A stretch of 64,000 bases of DNA from Sutterella megalosphaeroides (GTDB lineage Bacteria > Pseudomonadota > Gammaproteobacteria > Burkholderiales > Burkholderiaceae_F), in contig NZ_AP018786.1 of the NCBI RefSeq assembly GCF_003609995.1, forward strand, positions 556,001 to 620,000. Reading direction: 5' to 3'. Position 1 is the first letter of the stretch; the number at the start of each line of letters is the position of its first letter. The notes under the pieces are model-generated. The model worked only from the letters and a program-made list of their open reading frames with translations, searched no databases and was not told the origin of the DNA. Below are positions 17,886 through 27,119 of the stretch, one piece after another. A program made the translations under genes and the position numbers.

Positions 17886-17916
17886 CTCGGGGTGCGGTTT
17901 TCGACCGCACCCCGAG
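17886..17916 (+). terminator. Terminator of the flavoprotein-tetraheme operon
   Basis: A 12-bp perfect stem CTCGGGGTGCGG with a TTTTCGA loop, then CGCGTTTTTGG. Confidence 0.88.
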
Positions 17917-18256
17917 CGCGTTTTTGGAAAAGAGAACCTCTTCCAAGGAACCGAGGCACCGAGGCATCGCCAAGGGGCTTCCGACCGGCCATTGCTTGAG
18001 TCCTTCGCGCGCATGGTGCGAAAACGCAACAGTGTGGACGGGGAGCCGTCCGAATTTTCGACGCTCGGATTGCGTTCTGTAAATCAGGGGTCTCACAACG
18101 ATTCGTCGTTGTATTGAGGGGTGTTCGGCGAGAAGCCTTCCCGCGCGCCGACGAAAGCGTCCGATGCGAACGTGTATTCTTCTAGGATCGGAAAAAGCGG
18201 CGTCGACGCTCGATCTTCTCGGCTTCGGCGGACCGTCCTCTGTTTTTGGAAGCGCC
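17917..18256 (+). other. Leader region of the DprA-like gene
   Basis: No gene is seen. A hairpin ACAACGA-TTCG-TCGTTGT (18095-18112) without a T run lies about 145 bases before the start codon. The frame of the downstream gene is open from 18164, but that part shows no conserved sequence. Confidence 0.4.
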
Positions 18257-20029
18257 ATGAATCTCTCCAGCCGTCTGGTTCTCCTTTTGTTGACCGCGCC
18301 CCTGGCGCCCGCTTCCGGAGTCGAAGCGGCCGGGAGTGCCGAACCCCTGACGGGTGCGGAATGGGCGCGCTTGGTCTACGCCCTGGGCGAGCGCGGTTCG
18401 AATCCCGGGGTGCTGCTCGACGCGTCGTCGGCCGAGGTGCTGCTCGGCGACGCGCGTTTCCTCACCGCGACGGCGCTCTCTTCGGGACGGCTGCGCGAGC
18501 TTCTCGGGCGCGGTGCGCGCCTCTTGGAAAAGCTTCGCGCCTGGCGCGCGGAGAACGTGTGGCTCCTCACGCAACTCGATCCCGATTACCCGGCGCTTCT
18601 TACGGAGCGCCTCGGCTCGAGCGCTCCGACCGTTCTTTTCGGTGTCGGCCCCCGAGCGCTCTTTACGCGCCAACCCCTCATCGGCGCGGTGGGTCCGAAC
18701 GTCGCCTCCGCCCGACAGATGCCCGAAACGACGCGCATCGCGGCTTTGACCCGGGAAGCGGGCGCGACGCTTGTCGTGTCGCCCGAAGGCGGCACCGAGA
18801 GTCTCGTCGTCATGACGGCGCTCGAAGAAAAAGCGGGCGCCGCGGTCTTCGTCGACGGGAGCCTCATTGAGCTTGCCCGCAAACGCGAATGGGCGAAGGC
18901 GATCGACGCCAAGGTCCTCGCGGTCCTTTCCGCGACGGATCCCGACGTCCCCTCCGACAAGGAGCGTACGGCCGGCAAGGATCGCAACCAGACGTTCGTC
19001 TGCGCGGCGGCGTCCGCGCTCCTTCTACTCGCATCCGACAAGGGGGCGCAGCGCCTTCCGGGCTTCCGACTCGCTCTTCAAAAGGGCTGGGGACGCCCGC
19101 GCGTGTCGGAATACGTTCCGGAGGCGATCCGCTCGGCGTTTCTTGCGAACGGTGCGGCGCCGCTCACGGAGAGTGAACTCGCCTCGAACGAAAGGTTCCG
19201 CGCGCTCTTTGCGCCGGGGACGGTGTTCGCGCACGAAGAGGCGATCGGCCGCTTTGCGGACGATGCGAGCAATGCCGACGCGGCGCTCCTTGAAGAACTC
19301 GAAGCGCGTTGCCCGGTTGAAGTTCCCGTCGAAATTCCCGCGCAAGTCCCCGCTCAAATTCCCGCCGAAGTGCCTCCCGAGCCTTCCAAGCCTTCCGCCG
19401 AACTTTCGGCCGACGCCGAGGACTCGATCGAGGTCGTTGCGACCGTCGCTCCGGCGGTCGAGTCCGCTCCCGTTGCTCCTGTGGCGCCCGCTGCGCAGAC
19501 GGAACCGACGGCGCCCGTCGTGCCCGAAAAGCGCGAAACCCTCACGCTCGTCCCCGACGACGAGTCGCAACGCGTCGGGGCGACCTCCTCGACGCGCGAA
19601 ACGGGCCCCAAGGGGCCGAAACCCACCGTGCACGATCGCTTCTACGGGCTCTTCCTCGCACAGTGGGGCGAACGGTTGTCGGGTTGCGTTTCGGAGGACG
19701 AATTGGCCGATACGCTGGGACTCCACAAGAAGCAGGCCGCCAAGTGGCTGAAAAGCGCCTGCGCCGCGGGCGACGCGGCGCGCGTCTCGATTACGCCAAA
19801 GCGCTTCGCTCTGCAACGCTCTCTCTTTTCGGAAGAGCCCGTGCTCGAACGGGATTTTCTCGAGCTCTTTCTTTGCGCGTTCGAGCGCGACGCGTACGAA
19901 ACGAAGGACACCCTCCAGGCGAAAACGGGGCTCGAATCCGTACAGGTGCGCGACTGGCTGAAGGCGGCCGAGGCGGCGGGTCGGGTCGTGAAGAAAATGC
20001 GCCCGGTCGGCTACCGACTGCAAGGCTGA
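18257..20029 (+). CDS. Degenerate DprA-like protein with two C-terminal winged helices
   Basis: A 590-residue protein. Residues 1-100 resemble the helical N-terminus of stand-alone DprA-like proteins (LLLLTAPL, then LTGAEWARL). Residues 100-290 follow the DprA Rossmann order: LDPDYPALLTERL, TVLFGVGPRALF, then a strand. The usual VGSR loop has become AVGPNVAS, and the SGGAxGxD loop has become SPEGGTES. A DRNQ remnant of the RN motif remains near 242. Residues 351-455 are a Pro/Ala/Glu linker with VPVEIPAQVPAQIP repeats. Residues 457-520 and 528-588 look like two related winged helices (LGLHKKQAAKWL; TGLESVQVRDWL). The hydrophobic first 20 residues mimic a signal peptide but fit the DprA-like helix. 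The ATG has GGAAGC upstream. Function unknown; DNA binding is likely, and canonical RecA-loading DprA activity is doubtful. Confidence 0.7.
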   Translation: MNLSSRLVLLLLTAPLAPASGVEAAGSAEPLTGAEWARLVYALGERGSNPGVLLDASSAEVLLGDARFLTATALSSGRLRELLGRGARLLEKLRAWRAENVWLLTQLDPDYPALLTERLGSSAPTVLFGVGPRALFTRQPLIGAVGPNVASARQMPETTRIAALTREAGATLVVSPEGGTESLVVMTALEEKAGAAVFVDGSLIELARKREWAKAIDAKVLAVLSATDPDVPSDKERTAGKDRNQTFVCAAASALLLLASDKGAQRLPGFRLALQKGWGRPRVSEYVPEAIRSAFLANGAAPLTESELASNERFRALFAPGTVFAHEEAIGRFADDASNADAALLEELEARCPVEVPVEIPAQVPAQIPAEVPPEPSKPSAELSADAEDSIEVVATVAPAVESAPVAPVAPAAQTEPTAPVVPEKRETLTLVPDDESQRVGATSSTRETGPKGPKPTVHDRFYGLFLAQWGERLSGCVSEDELADTLGLHKKQAAKWLKSACAAGDAARVSITPKRFALQRSLFSEEPVLERDFLELFLCAFERDAYETKDTLQAKTGLESVQVRDWLKAAEAAGRVVKKMRPVGYRLQG

Positions 20030-20079
20030 GGGTCGAAGTCCCTCCGAAGCGCTTTCTCTCCGACCCCGCGGGGGCTCTC

Positions 20080-20085
20080 TATAAT
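20080..20085 (+). promoter_or_regulatory. Possible -10 element for greB
   Basis: A perfect TATAAT lies 130 bases before the greB start and after the previous stop. No good -35 is visible at 17 bases. Confidence 0.4.
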
Positions 20086-20214
20086 TTTCGGAATCCGCCC
20101 CGCTTGCGGCGCCCTCCCGAAAAGGAGAAGCGCGTTCGCAACCGGTCGCACACCGATGAGAGGAGGCCGCTTTTCGCGCGCGTCTTCCCGAAACGACTTC
20201 CGAACGAGGCACGC

Positions 20215-20775
20215 ATGGCCGACAACGACGATGACGACGAAGTCCGACTGTCCGGACTTCCGCCCAACACCAAGAACTACATGACGCCCCCCTGCTACCG
20301 GAGGCTTCTGGACGAACGCGAACACCTCGTGAACGTCGAGCGTCCCGAGGTGGTGAACGTCGTTTCGTGGGCGGCGAGCAACGGCGACCGCAGCGAAAAC
20401 GGCGACTACCTCTACGGCAAGCGCCGCTTGCGCGAGATCGACCGCCGCATCCGCTTTCTCAACAAGCGCATCGAAAATGCCGAGGTCGTCGACCCCGCGT
20501 CGCGTCCGCCCACGGACCAGATCTTTTTCGGCGCCACGGTGCTCTACGCCGACGAAAAGGGCGAGGAGCACAAGATCCGCATCGTCGGCATCGACGAAGC
20601 GGACGTCGCGCACGGCGACGTGAGTTGGGTGAGCCCCATCGCGCGCGTCTTCTTGAAGCGCTTCGAGGGCGACGAGGTGAAGCTCCCGACGCCCGCAACG
20701 AGTACGCACCCCGCGGGCGTTGAAACGCTCGAAATTCTCGAAGTGACCTACACGAACGAGCAGCCCCTGCCGTAA
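20215..20775 (+). CDS. greB: Transcript cleavage factor GreB
   Basis: A 186-residue protein. It rescues backtracked RNA polymerase by inserting its coiled coil in the secondary channel. It has YMTPPCYRRLLDEREHL at the start, then VSWAASNGDRSENGDYLYGKRRLREIDRRIRFL, whose acidic DRSENGDY tip is the GreB signature, and a C-terminal FKBP-like half. The ATG at 20215 gives a slightly acidic N-terminal tail (DNDDDDE) before the conserved part. Monocistronic, with a shared bidirectional terminator. Confidence 0.95.
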   Translation: MADNDDDDEVRLSGLPPNTKNYMTPPCYRRLLDEREHLVNVERPEVVNVVSWAASNGDRSENGDYLYGKRRLREIDRRIRFLNKRIENAEVVDPASRPPTDQIFFGATVLYADEKGEEHKIRIVGIDEADVAHGDVSWVSPIARVFLKRFEGDEVKLPTPATSTHPAGVETLEILEVTYTNEQPLP

Positions 20776-20815
20776 GCGCGGATCGGGACGGTTGGAGCCG
20801 CCCCCCGAAACAAAA

Positions 20816-20845
20816 GCGCCCCGAGGATCGCGATCCGCGGGGCGT
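20816..20845. terminator. Bidirectional terminator between greB and the M20 peptidase
   Basis: A GC-rich hairpin built from GCGCCCCG and CGGGGCG arms plus an inner GGATC/GATCC helix. It has TTTCCTT on the plus side and CTTTTG on the minus side, and lies between convergent genes. Confidence 0.75.
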
Positions 20846-20906
20846 TTCCTTCAGTGAGTGAGTGAGGGAGCGAGCGTCTTCAGACGTCGCTTCGGCGGTC
20901 GGGCGC

Positions 20907-22184
20907 TCAGGAAGAGCGCTTCGGAAGCAGAGGCTTCAGTCCCGCATCGACCGACCCCGCCAGGGCGAGCACCGTAAGGAGAATCAACTGCGGTCCGAGG
21001 TGCGGATTGATGTCGTCGTAGTACTCGTCGACCGTGTGGGTGCGCTTCTGCACGCCGCCTGCCGAGAGGCACGTCGCGGGAATGCCGAGACTCACGGGCA
21101 TGTTGGCGTCGGTCGAAGAGGCGCCGTAGTTCGTGAGTTCGATCCCGAGCACGGACTGCGCGGCGCGCGCCGCCTGCAACACGGGGCAGTCGTCGGGACG
21201 GCGTCCCGCGGGGCGGTTGCCTATTTGCTCGAATTCGACGCGAAGCATCTTCTCGGGGTCCGTGATGCCCCAAATGGCGTGCTCTTCGGAGATCGCCTCT
21301 TCGAACGCCGTGCGAATCGCCCGTTCCGCGTCGAGGATCGGTTGGTTCTCGTAACTGCGGATGTCGATGTCGACCGAGCACGACGGGGCGATCGTGTTGA
21401 CGGACGTCCCTCCGCGGATCGTGCCGATCGTAAAGGATGACTTCGGTTCCTTCGGTACCTTGAGGTGCGCGATGCGCGCGCCCGCTAGGCACACGGCGTG
21501 AACGGCGCTCGGCACTTCGCCGAAGGCGCCGAAGCTGTGCCCGCCCGGGCCCGTTACCGTGCAGCGCCAGCGGTGGGAGCCTATGGCGGTGTGCAGAATT
21601 CGACCCACGTCCGTGTTGTCGACCGCGATGAAGCCGTCGGGCGCGGGGGCCGTGGAAAAGAGGTGTTTCGATCCGCGAATGTCGCCGTTTCCTTCTTCTC
21701 CGACCGTGCCGACGAAAAGGAGGTCGGCTTCGGTCGCGAGACCGTGCGCTCTCATCGCCCGCAGCACTTCGAGCATCGCGCGAAGCCCCGCACAGTTGTC
21801 GCCGATCCCCGGGCCGTAGTAGCGGTTCCCTTCACGTCGCACGGTGACGTCGGTGCCTTCCGGAAAGACCGTATCCATGTGTGCGCCCACGGCGAGCAAG
21901 GGGCGCGGCCCCGTACCCCGACCGGGGCAACGTCCGATCACGTTCCCGACCGCATCGATTGACACGTCTTCGAGTCCGAAGGCTTTCATAAGCCGCATGA
22001 TCTCCGCCGCACGCGTCTCCTCGTGAAAGGTCGGAGCGGGAATTTCGCAGAGCGACTTCTGAAGTTCCATCGCCCGAGGCGCGTGCGCTTCGAGGTCCCG
22101 CAGGGCCGCGTCGACGGCGGGGTGGCGTTTGAGCGCTTGAAGGCGCGCGAGAACGTCGGTACGAAGGGGCGGAATGTGAGTCAT
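20907..22184 (-). CDS. M20-family zinc metallopeptidase
   Basis: A 425-residue cytoplasmic di-zinc hydrolase of the M20 (PepT/ArgE/carboxypeptidase) clan. Metal and catalytic residues are visible in order: VGAHMDTVF, GIGDNCAGLRAM, VGTVGEEGNGDIRG, AVDNTD, and a late HTVDEYYD. The lid/dimerisation domain lies between. The GDNCAG and EEGNGD forms are those of the tripeptidase-like M20 group, so di- or tripeptides or N-acyl amino acids are plausible substrates. Single gene, convergent with greB. Confidence 0.88.
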   Translation of the reverse strand: MTHIPPLRTDVLARLQALKRHPAVDAALRDLEAHAPRAMELQKSLCEIPAPTFHEETRAAEIMRLMKAFGLEDVSIDAVGNVIGRCPGRGTGPRPLLAVGAHMDTVFPEGTDVTVRREGNRYYGPGIGDNCAGLRAMLEVLRAMRAHGLATEADLLFVGTVGEEGNGDIRGSKHLFSTAPAPDGFIAVDNTDVGRILHTAIGSHRWRCTVTGPGGHSFGAFGEVPSAVHAVCLAGARIAHLKVPKEPKSSFTIGTIRGGTSVNTIAPSCSVDIDIRSYENQPILDAERAIRTAFEEAISEEHAIWGITDPEKMLRVEFEQIGNRPAGRRPDDCPVLQAARAAQSVLGIELTNYGASSTDANMPVSLGIPATCLSAGGVQKRTHTVDEYYDDINPHLGPQLILLTVLALAGSVDAGLKPLLPKRSS

Positions 22185-22323
22185 GATGCTTCCTCCTGGG
22201 TTCTTGCTTCTTGCGGATGTTCGGATCGGTGCGAACGGTTCGGAAAATCCTACGCCCGAGCGACCCGCAAGGGGAAAGAGGGAAAGTACTCACGGGAAGC
22301 ATCCCGATCGTTTGCAACGAAAA

Positions 22324-22345
22324 CCCCGCGCTTGGCATCGCGGGG
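22324..22345 (-). terminator. Terminator of spoT
   Basis: CCCCGCG pairs with CGCGGGG around an 8-base loop; the minus strand continues TTTTCGTT. It lies 60 bases past the spoT stop. Confidence 0.75.
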
Positions 22346-22404
22346 ACGAACAAGGCGCGGGGTGATCTTCGAGCTTCAGAGCTCGCGAACGGAGGGTGTC
22401 TCCG

Positions 22405-24828
22405 TCAGGACGAGGCGTCATCGTCGTGGGGGCGACCCTTCGCGGCCTTCGGCTCCTTTCCGGCCTTGCGGTCGTCGAGGATGCGCTTCACTTTGCGTAC
22501 GACCTCGTTCTGGCGGATCGTGCGCATGACGTGTACGAGATGGTCGCGGTCGCGCACTTGAACGATCGGGCGGACGATGCAGGTGCCGTCCGCTTCGTCA
22601 AGCGCCAAGCCGACGATGCTCGAATTCGCCTTCGCCACCGACGTGGCCACGGCGGCAAGCCCCGCGTGCGCGTCGTCGACGAGGATTTCAAGCGGCACCG
22701 CAAAGCGCGGCTCCGTCTGCGGGACGTCGCTCCACTGGACGTCCATCCAGCGGGAGGGATCGGCCTTGGCGCCGCGCTTGGCGTGCATGCAGTCGGCGCG
22801 GTGCACGGTGAGACCCTGCCCCGGGCGGCTGAAGCCGCGGATGCGGTCGCCCGGAATCGGGTGGCAGCAGGGGGCGAGGTGAAGCCCCGCGCCTTCGCTT
22901 CCCTTGATGACGACGGCGGGGAGATTGTCGGCCTGCGCCCGGTGTTCGCCTTTTTCGGCAAGCACCTGGTTGCGGATCGTGAGTATGCGGTGGAGCACCG
23001 CGGCGGGAAGACACTTCCCGAGGCCGATCGCGGCGTAGAGGGACGCGAGGCTCTCGGCCCCGAACTCCTTGAGAACGAGCTTGCGTACGTCGTCGGCCAG
23101 GGCCGAGAGGTCGACCCCTTCGCTTTCGGCCAGATTTTCGAGCGCCAGACGCCCGAGCCTCACCGATTCGTCAAACTGGCAGTTGCGCAGGTACTGACGG
23201 ATTTCGGCGCGGGCGCGCCCCGAATGGACGTGCTCCAGCCACGCGGGCGAGGGCGAGGCGTCGGGGCTCGTGACGATTTCGACCTTGTCGCCGTTTCGGA
23301 GTTCGCACGTGAGGGGCTTGGGTTCGCCGTTCACGCGCGCCGCCTTGGCGTGGTTGCCGACGTCGGTGTGGATTTCGTACGCGAAGTCGATCGGGCTCGA
23401 GCCGCGCGGCAGCGAGATGATCTTCCCCTGGGGCGTAAAGACATAGACGCGGTTCGGGAAGAGGTCGACCTTGATGTTTTCGAGGAATTCCGCGCTGTCG
23501 GTACTCGTGCGCTGGATTTCGAGGAGGTTCTGGAGCCAGGCGGTCGTGCGGGACTGAAGGCCGCTTGCGTCCTGGTCGCGGTAGAGCCAGTGAACGAGGA
23601 TGCCGTCCTCGTCGATGCGGTGCATCTCTTCGGTGCGGATCTGGTATTCGATCGGCGTTCCGTCCGGACCGATTACGGTCGTGTGAAGGCTCTGGTAGCC
23701 GTTCATCTTCGGAATCGCGATGAAATCTTTGAAGCGCGCGTGCACGGGCTTGTAGAGGCGATGGAGGCACCCGAGCGCGAGGTAGCAGTCGTCGAGCGTG
23801 CGCACGATCACGCGGAAGCCGTAAATGTCGAGCGCGTCGGAGAAGGACTGGTGCTTTTCGCGCATCTTGTTGTAGATGCCGTAAATCGTCTTGTCGCGCC
23901 CGAGAATGCGCATGCGGATCCCGTCGCGGGCGAACTGCTCGCGCGTCTCGTTCATGATGCGCTCAAGAACGGGGCGTCGCTCGTTGCGCAGTTTCAGAAC
24001 GTTCTCGTAGAGGACCTTGTAGCGGAAGGGGTAGCGGTTCGCGAACGAAAGTTCCTGCAGCTCGCGAAAGACGTTGTTGAGACCCAACCGGTGCGCGAGC
24101 GGCACGTAGATGTCGAGCGTCTCGCGGGCGATGCGGGCGCGCTTTTCGGGACGCATCACGCCGAGGGTGCGCATGTTGTGCAGACGGTCGGCGAGCTTTA
24201 CGAGGATGACGCGCACGTCGCGCGACATCGCAAGGAGCATCTTGCGGAAACTTTCGGCCTGGGCGATTTCGTTCGAGGAGAAGCGCAGCTTGTCGAGCTT
24301 CGAGACGCCGTCGACGATGTTCGCCACTTCGGAGCCGAAGAGGTTCGTCATCTCGATTTTGCTCGTCTGCGTATCTTCGAGAACGTCGTGCATGAGGCCC
24401 GCGGCAATCGCCTGTGCGTCCATGCGCCAGGAGGCGAGAATGCCCGCGACGGCAAGCGGATGCGTGATGTAGGGCTCGCCCGACTTGCGGAACTGCCCGA
24501 GGTGGGCGTTGTCGGCATAGCGGTAGGCGCGTCGAACGTTCTCGACGTCCGAGGGCGAAAGGTACACCTTGATCGTATCAAGGAGCTGCGCGGCGGTGAC
24601 GATCGGCGCGGGCGGCTCGGGGGTGAAAAGCGGCAGGTCGGCGTCGGGCAGACGACTCGGGTGCGGCGACGCGTAGGTGCGGGGCCGTTCGACCTTGTCG
24701 TTTTTCTGAGCAAACCGGAAGGGCGAAACGGAGCGCGCGGCCTGAGGGAAGGGCTGCGGCTCGGCGTCGGGAACCTCGTCGCGCGTGGCGTAGAGGTCCT
24801 CGGGCAAAGGGGGAATGTCGACGGTCAT
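22405..24828 (-). CDS. spoT: Bifunctional (p)ppGpp synthetase/hydrolase
   Basis: An 807-residue Rel/SpoT protein of the stringent response. The HD hydrolase domain is intact (THPLAVAGILASW, then GLMHDVLEDT). The synthetase domain has the RFKD form of the substrate-switch motif, typical of bifunctional enzymes, and EYQIRTEEMHRI. TGS (YVFTPQGKIISLPRG), zinc-finger (CCHPIPGD) and ACT domains follow. The ATG at 24828 has AAGGA upstream; the frame is open to 25095 but without conserved sequence. The N-terminus has about 70 extra residues before the HD domain. It lies downstream of rpoZ, but a strong hairpin with a T run separates them. Confidence 0.96.
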   Translation of the reverse strand: MTVDIPPLPEDLYATRDEVPDAEPQPFPQAARSVSPFRFAQKNDKVERPRTYASPHPSRLPDADLPLFTPEPPAPIVTAAQLLDTIKVYLSPSDVENVRRAYRYADNAHLGQFRKSGEPYITHPLAVAGILASWRMDAQAIAAGLMHDVLEDTQTSKIEMTNLFGSEVANIVDGVSKLDKLRFSSNEIAQAESFRKMLLAMSRDVRVILVKLADRLHNMRTLGVMRPEKRARIARETLDIYVPLAHRLGLNNVFRELQELSFANRYPFRYKVLYENVLKLRNERRPVLERIMNETREQFARDGIRMRILGRDKTIYGIYNKMREKHQSFSDALDIYGFRVIVRTLDDCYLALGCLHRLYKPVHARFKDFIAIPKMNGYQSLHTTVIGPDGTPIEYQIRTEEMHRIDEDGILVHWLYRDQDASGLQSRTTAWLQNLLEIQRTSTDSAEFLENIKVDLFPNRVYVFTPQGKIISLPRGSSPIDFAYEIHTDVGNHAKAARVNGEPKPLTCELRNGDKVEIVTSPDASPSPAWLEHVHSGRARAEIRQYLRNCQFDESVRLGRLALENLAESEGVDLSALADDVRKLVLKEFGAESLASLYAAIGLGKCLPAAVLHRILTIRNQVLAEKGEHRAQADNLPAVVIKGSEGAGLHLAPCCHPIPGDRIRGFSRPGQGLTVHRADCMHAKRGAKADPSRWMDVQWSDVPQTEPRFAVPLEILVDDAHAGLAAVATSVAKANSSIVGLALDEADGTCIVRPIVQVRDRDHLVHVMRTIRQNEVVRKVKRILDDRKAGKEPKAAKGRPHDDDASS

Positions 24829-24959
24829 GACGGGAATCCTTCCGGAAGCGTTGTTTTTTTGTTGCCGAAACCCCGATCGACTCAAGCGCTTCGCGGGAGT
24901 TTGCGGCACCCGGGCTCGAAGGCGGGGATGCCGAAAAACGGCGAGTCCGAAAACAAATT

Positions 24960-25007
24960 CGGCCGGGCCCCGCGGGTGCTTGGCGCACCTCCCGGGACGT
25001 CCGGCCG
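24960..25007 (-). terminator. Terminator-like hairpin between rpoZ and spoT
   Basis: CGGCCGG (24960-24966) pairs with CCGGCCG (25001-25007), with an inner GGTGC/GCACC helix. On the minus strand it is followed by AATTTGTTTTCGG. It would end gmk-rpoZ transcripts and make spoT depend on readthrough or its own promoter in the remaining 130 bases. Confidence 0.65.
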
Positions 25008-25042
25008 ACGGAGCTCTGGGGGCTTCAGTGCGTGTATCAATA

Positions 25043-25243
25043 TTACGGCACGCGCTGGAGCATTTCGAGACCCACTTCGCCCTTCGCGATTTCACGAAGC
25101 GCGATCACGGTGGGCTTGTCCTTGGCGTCGACCTTCGGGGCGTAGCCCTGCGTGATCTGGCGCGCGCGGTAAGCGGCAACGAGAACCATCTGGAAGCGGT
25201 TCGGGATCTTCTTCAGGCAGTCTTCAACGGTAATACGGGCCAT
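25043..25243 (-). CDS. rpoZ: RNA polymerase omega subunit
   Basis: A 66-residue protein starting [28 protein letters not shown], the omega signature; it helps assemble RNA polymerase and forms a ppGpp site. The frame is open upstream to 25339, but the ATG at 25243 gives the family start. It sits between gmk and spoT, the widespread proteobacterial order. The C-terminus is typical in length for betaproteobacteria. Confidence 0.96.
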   Translation of the reverse strand: MARITVEDCLKKIPNRFQMVLVAAYRARQITQGYAPKVDAKDKPTVIALREIAKGEVGLEMLQRVP

Positions 25244-25363
25244 TTGGATTCGGAGCGTGTGAGTGTGAAAAAAGCAGAGGGGGGTCGGAAGTCGATCGTA
25301 TGTCGACGAAAAGCGGGGCGATGCAGTCCTCCGCATCACCCCCTTCTGAGCCCTCGCGGGCGG

Positions 25364-26020
25364 TCAGGCGACGGGAGGAACGGGAACGCCGAGCGCGGCA
25401 AACTGCGTCCGATGGCGCACCGCCTGCTGCCCGAAGGCGAGACGGCTTGCGGTGACGACGGCGACCATTTCCTCGAGTGCCTTGTCGAAATCTTCGTTGA
25501 TTATAACGTACTCGAATTCCGAGGCATGCGCCATCTCGGCGCCGGCGCCGAGCAAACGACGCGTGATCGTCTGCGCGCTGTCGGTGCCGCGGTGGTTGAG
25601 ACGCCATTCAAGCGCTTCGATCGAGGGCGGAAGAATGAAGATGCCGACGGTGCCGGGGAAGCGGGCGCGCACCTGGCGCGCGCCCTGCCAGTCGATTTCA
25701 AGAAGGACGTCGTTCCCCGCGGCCATTTCCTTTTCGATCCACACGCGGCTCGTGCCGTAGTGGTTGCCGTGAACGAGGGCGGACTCGAGGAAGTCGCCGC
25801 GCTGCTCCATGTCGCGGAATTCCTGTTCGGTGACGAAGTGGTATTCGCGGCCGTTTTCTTCGCCCGGACGCGGATCGCGCGTCGTGTGCGAAATGGAAAG
25901 CTTGATGGCGGGTTCGCGTGCGAGGAGCGCGTTGACGAGCGTCGACTTGCCGGCACCCGACGGGGCCGTCACAAGAAAGAGTCGCCCGGGGTGCACCGGG
26001 GTGAGAAGCTGTTCGGTCAT
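25364..26020 (-). CDS. gmk: Guanylate kinase
   Basis: A 218-residue enzyme converting GMP to GDP with ATP. The P-loop [15 protein letters not shown] is followed by the GMP-binding signature [22 protein letters not shown], and then [22 protein letters not shown] at 26032 is in frame, but the ATG at 26020 gives the usual N-terminus ([17 protein letters not shown]). It follows yicC by 22 bases and precedes rpoZ by 120, so yicC-gmk-rpoZ is one transcript. Confidence 0.96.
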   Translation of the reverse strand: MTEQLLTPVHPGRLFLVTAPSGAGKSTLVNALLAREPAIKLSISHTTRDPRPGEENGREYHFVTEQEFRDMEQRGDFLESALVHGNHYGTSRVWIEKEMAAGNDVLLEIDWQGARQVRARFPGTVGIFILPPSIEALEWRLNHRGTDSAQTITRRLLGAGAEMAHASEFEYVIINEDFDKALEEMVAVVTASRLAFGQQAVRHRTQFAALGVPVPPVA

Positions 26021-26042
26021 GGTAGGTCCCACAAAGAAACGG

Positions 26043-26945
26043 TTATTCGAGGTTCTGGATCTGTTCGCGCAGCTGCTCGATCACGATCTTCAAGGCGAGC
26101 GACGCGTTCGTCATTTCGATCGCGGCCGCCTTCGAGCCGAGCGTGTTGGCTTCGCGGTTCATTTCCTGCGCCATGAAGTCGAGTCGACGACCGACGGGGC
26201 CGCCCTTTTCGAGAATGCGGCGCACTTCGGCGATGTGGGTGAGGAGACGGTTGATCTCTTCGTCGACGTCGAGGCGAATGGCGTAGAGGGTCACTTCCTG
26301 ACGGATGCGGTCCGACACTTCCGCGGGGTCGAGCGTGCTCTTTTCCGTGAGCGTGCGCGCAAGCGCCGTTTCGAGGCGCTCGGTGAGCTTGCCTTCGATG
26401 TGTTCGATGATGCGCGGAATCTCGCCGCGCACTTCCGTGACGGTCGCTTCCATGCGGTCGCAGTAGCCGCGGATGACGTCGGCCAGGGCCGCGCCCTCGC
26501 GGGCGCGGGCGGCGCAAAAGCCCTCGAGCGCCTTATCGAGCACGGCCAAGACGTCGCGCGTCACCGCATCGCGGTCCGTGGCGGGATGCGCGGCGATGCC
26601 GGGCATCTCGAGAATCTCCGCTACCGACAAGGGCCGCGCGTCGCGCGCCGTGTCGAGGATCGACTGCTGAAGGGCCATCAATCGTTCGAGCGATTCGCGG
26701 TGCACCGAGGCGGGCATTGCCGCGTCGTTCTGGCGCAGCGACACGCGCACTTCGAGCTTGCCGCGGCCCACGCGCTTCTGGAGCGTTTCGCGAATGAGCG
26801 GCTCCGTAAAGCGCAGTGCGTCGTCGATGCGCAGCGTGAGGTCGAGAAAGCGCGAATTGACCGCGCGACATTCGACGGCCACGGTGCCGAGCGGCGTGGA
26901 GCCGTCGGCGAGGGCGTAACCGGTCATGCTGGAAACATGGGCCAT
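26043..26945 (-). CDS. yicC: YicC-family endoribonuclease
   Basis: A 300-residue protein with the conserved N-terminus [11 protein letters not shown] and [13 protein letters not shown], and the C-terminal DUF1732 block [19 protein letters not shown]. YicC proteins are RNA endonucleases implicated in small-RNA turnover and stationary-phase fitness. It lies first in yicC-gmk-rpoZ. It is slightly longer than the usual 287 residues. Confidence 0.93.
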   Translation of the reverse strand: MAHVSSMTGYALADGSTPLGTVAVECRAVNSRFLDLTLRIDDALRFTEPLIRETLQKRVGRGKLEVRVSLRQNDAAMPASVHRESLERLMALQQSILDTARDARPLSVAEILEMPGIAAHPATDRDAVTRDVLAVLDKALEGFCAARAREGAALADVIRGYCDRMEATVTEVRGEIPRIIEHIEGKLTERLETALARTLTEKSTLDPAEVSDRIRQEVTLYAIRLDVDEEINRLLTHIAEVRRILEKGGPVGRRLDFMAQEMNREANTLGSKAAAIEMTNASLALKIVIEQLREQIQNLE

Positions 26946-27119
26946 GGAGATCCTCTTCTTCGAGAAAAAACAAAAACGGCACCGCGGTGTTCGTCGTCCC
27001 GATCGGTCCGCGGCCGGCCGTGCCCGGCATTTTAAGAAAGATCCGAACGGGAAACCACAGAGAAGCCCTCTTGGTTTACCGAAAAGCCGTTCGGCGAAGA
27101 TCTTCGGTCTTTCGCCCCC

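Noticed and set aside
18257..18320. Signal peptide or lipoprotein on the DprA-like protein
   Set aside because: The hydrophobic stretch matches the N-terminal helix of DprA-like proteins, and the rest is a cytoplasmic DNA-binding layout.
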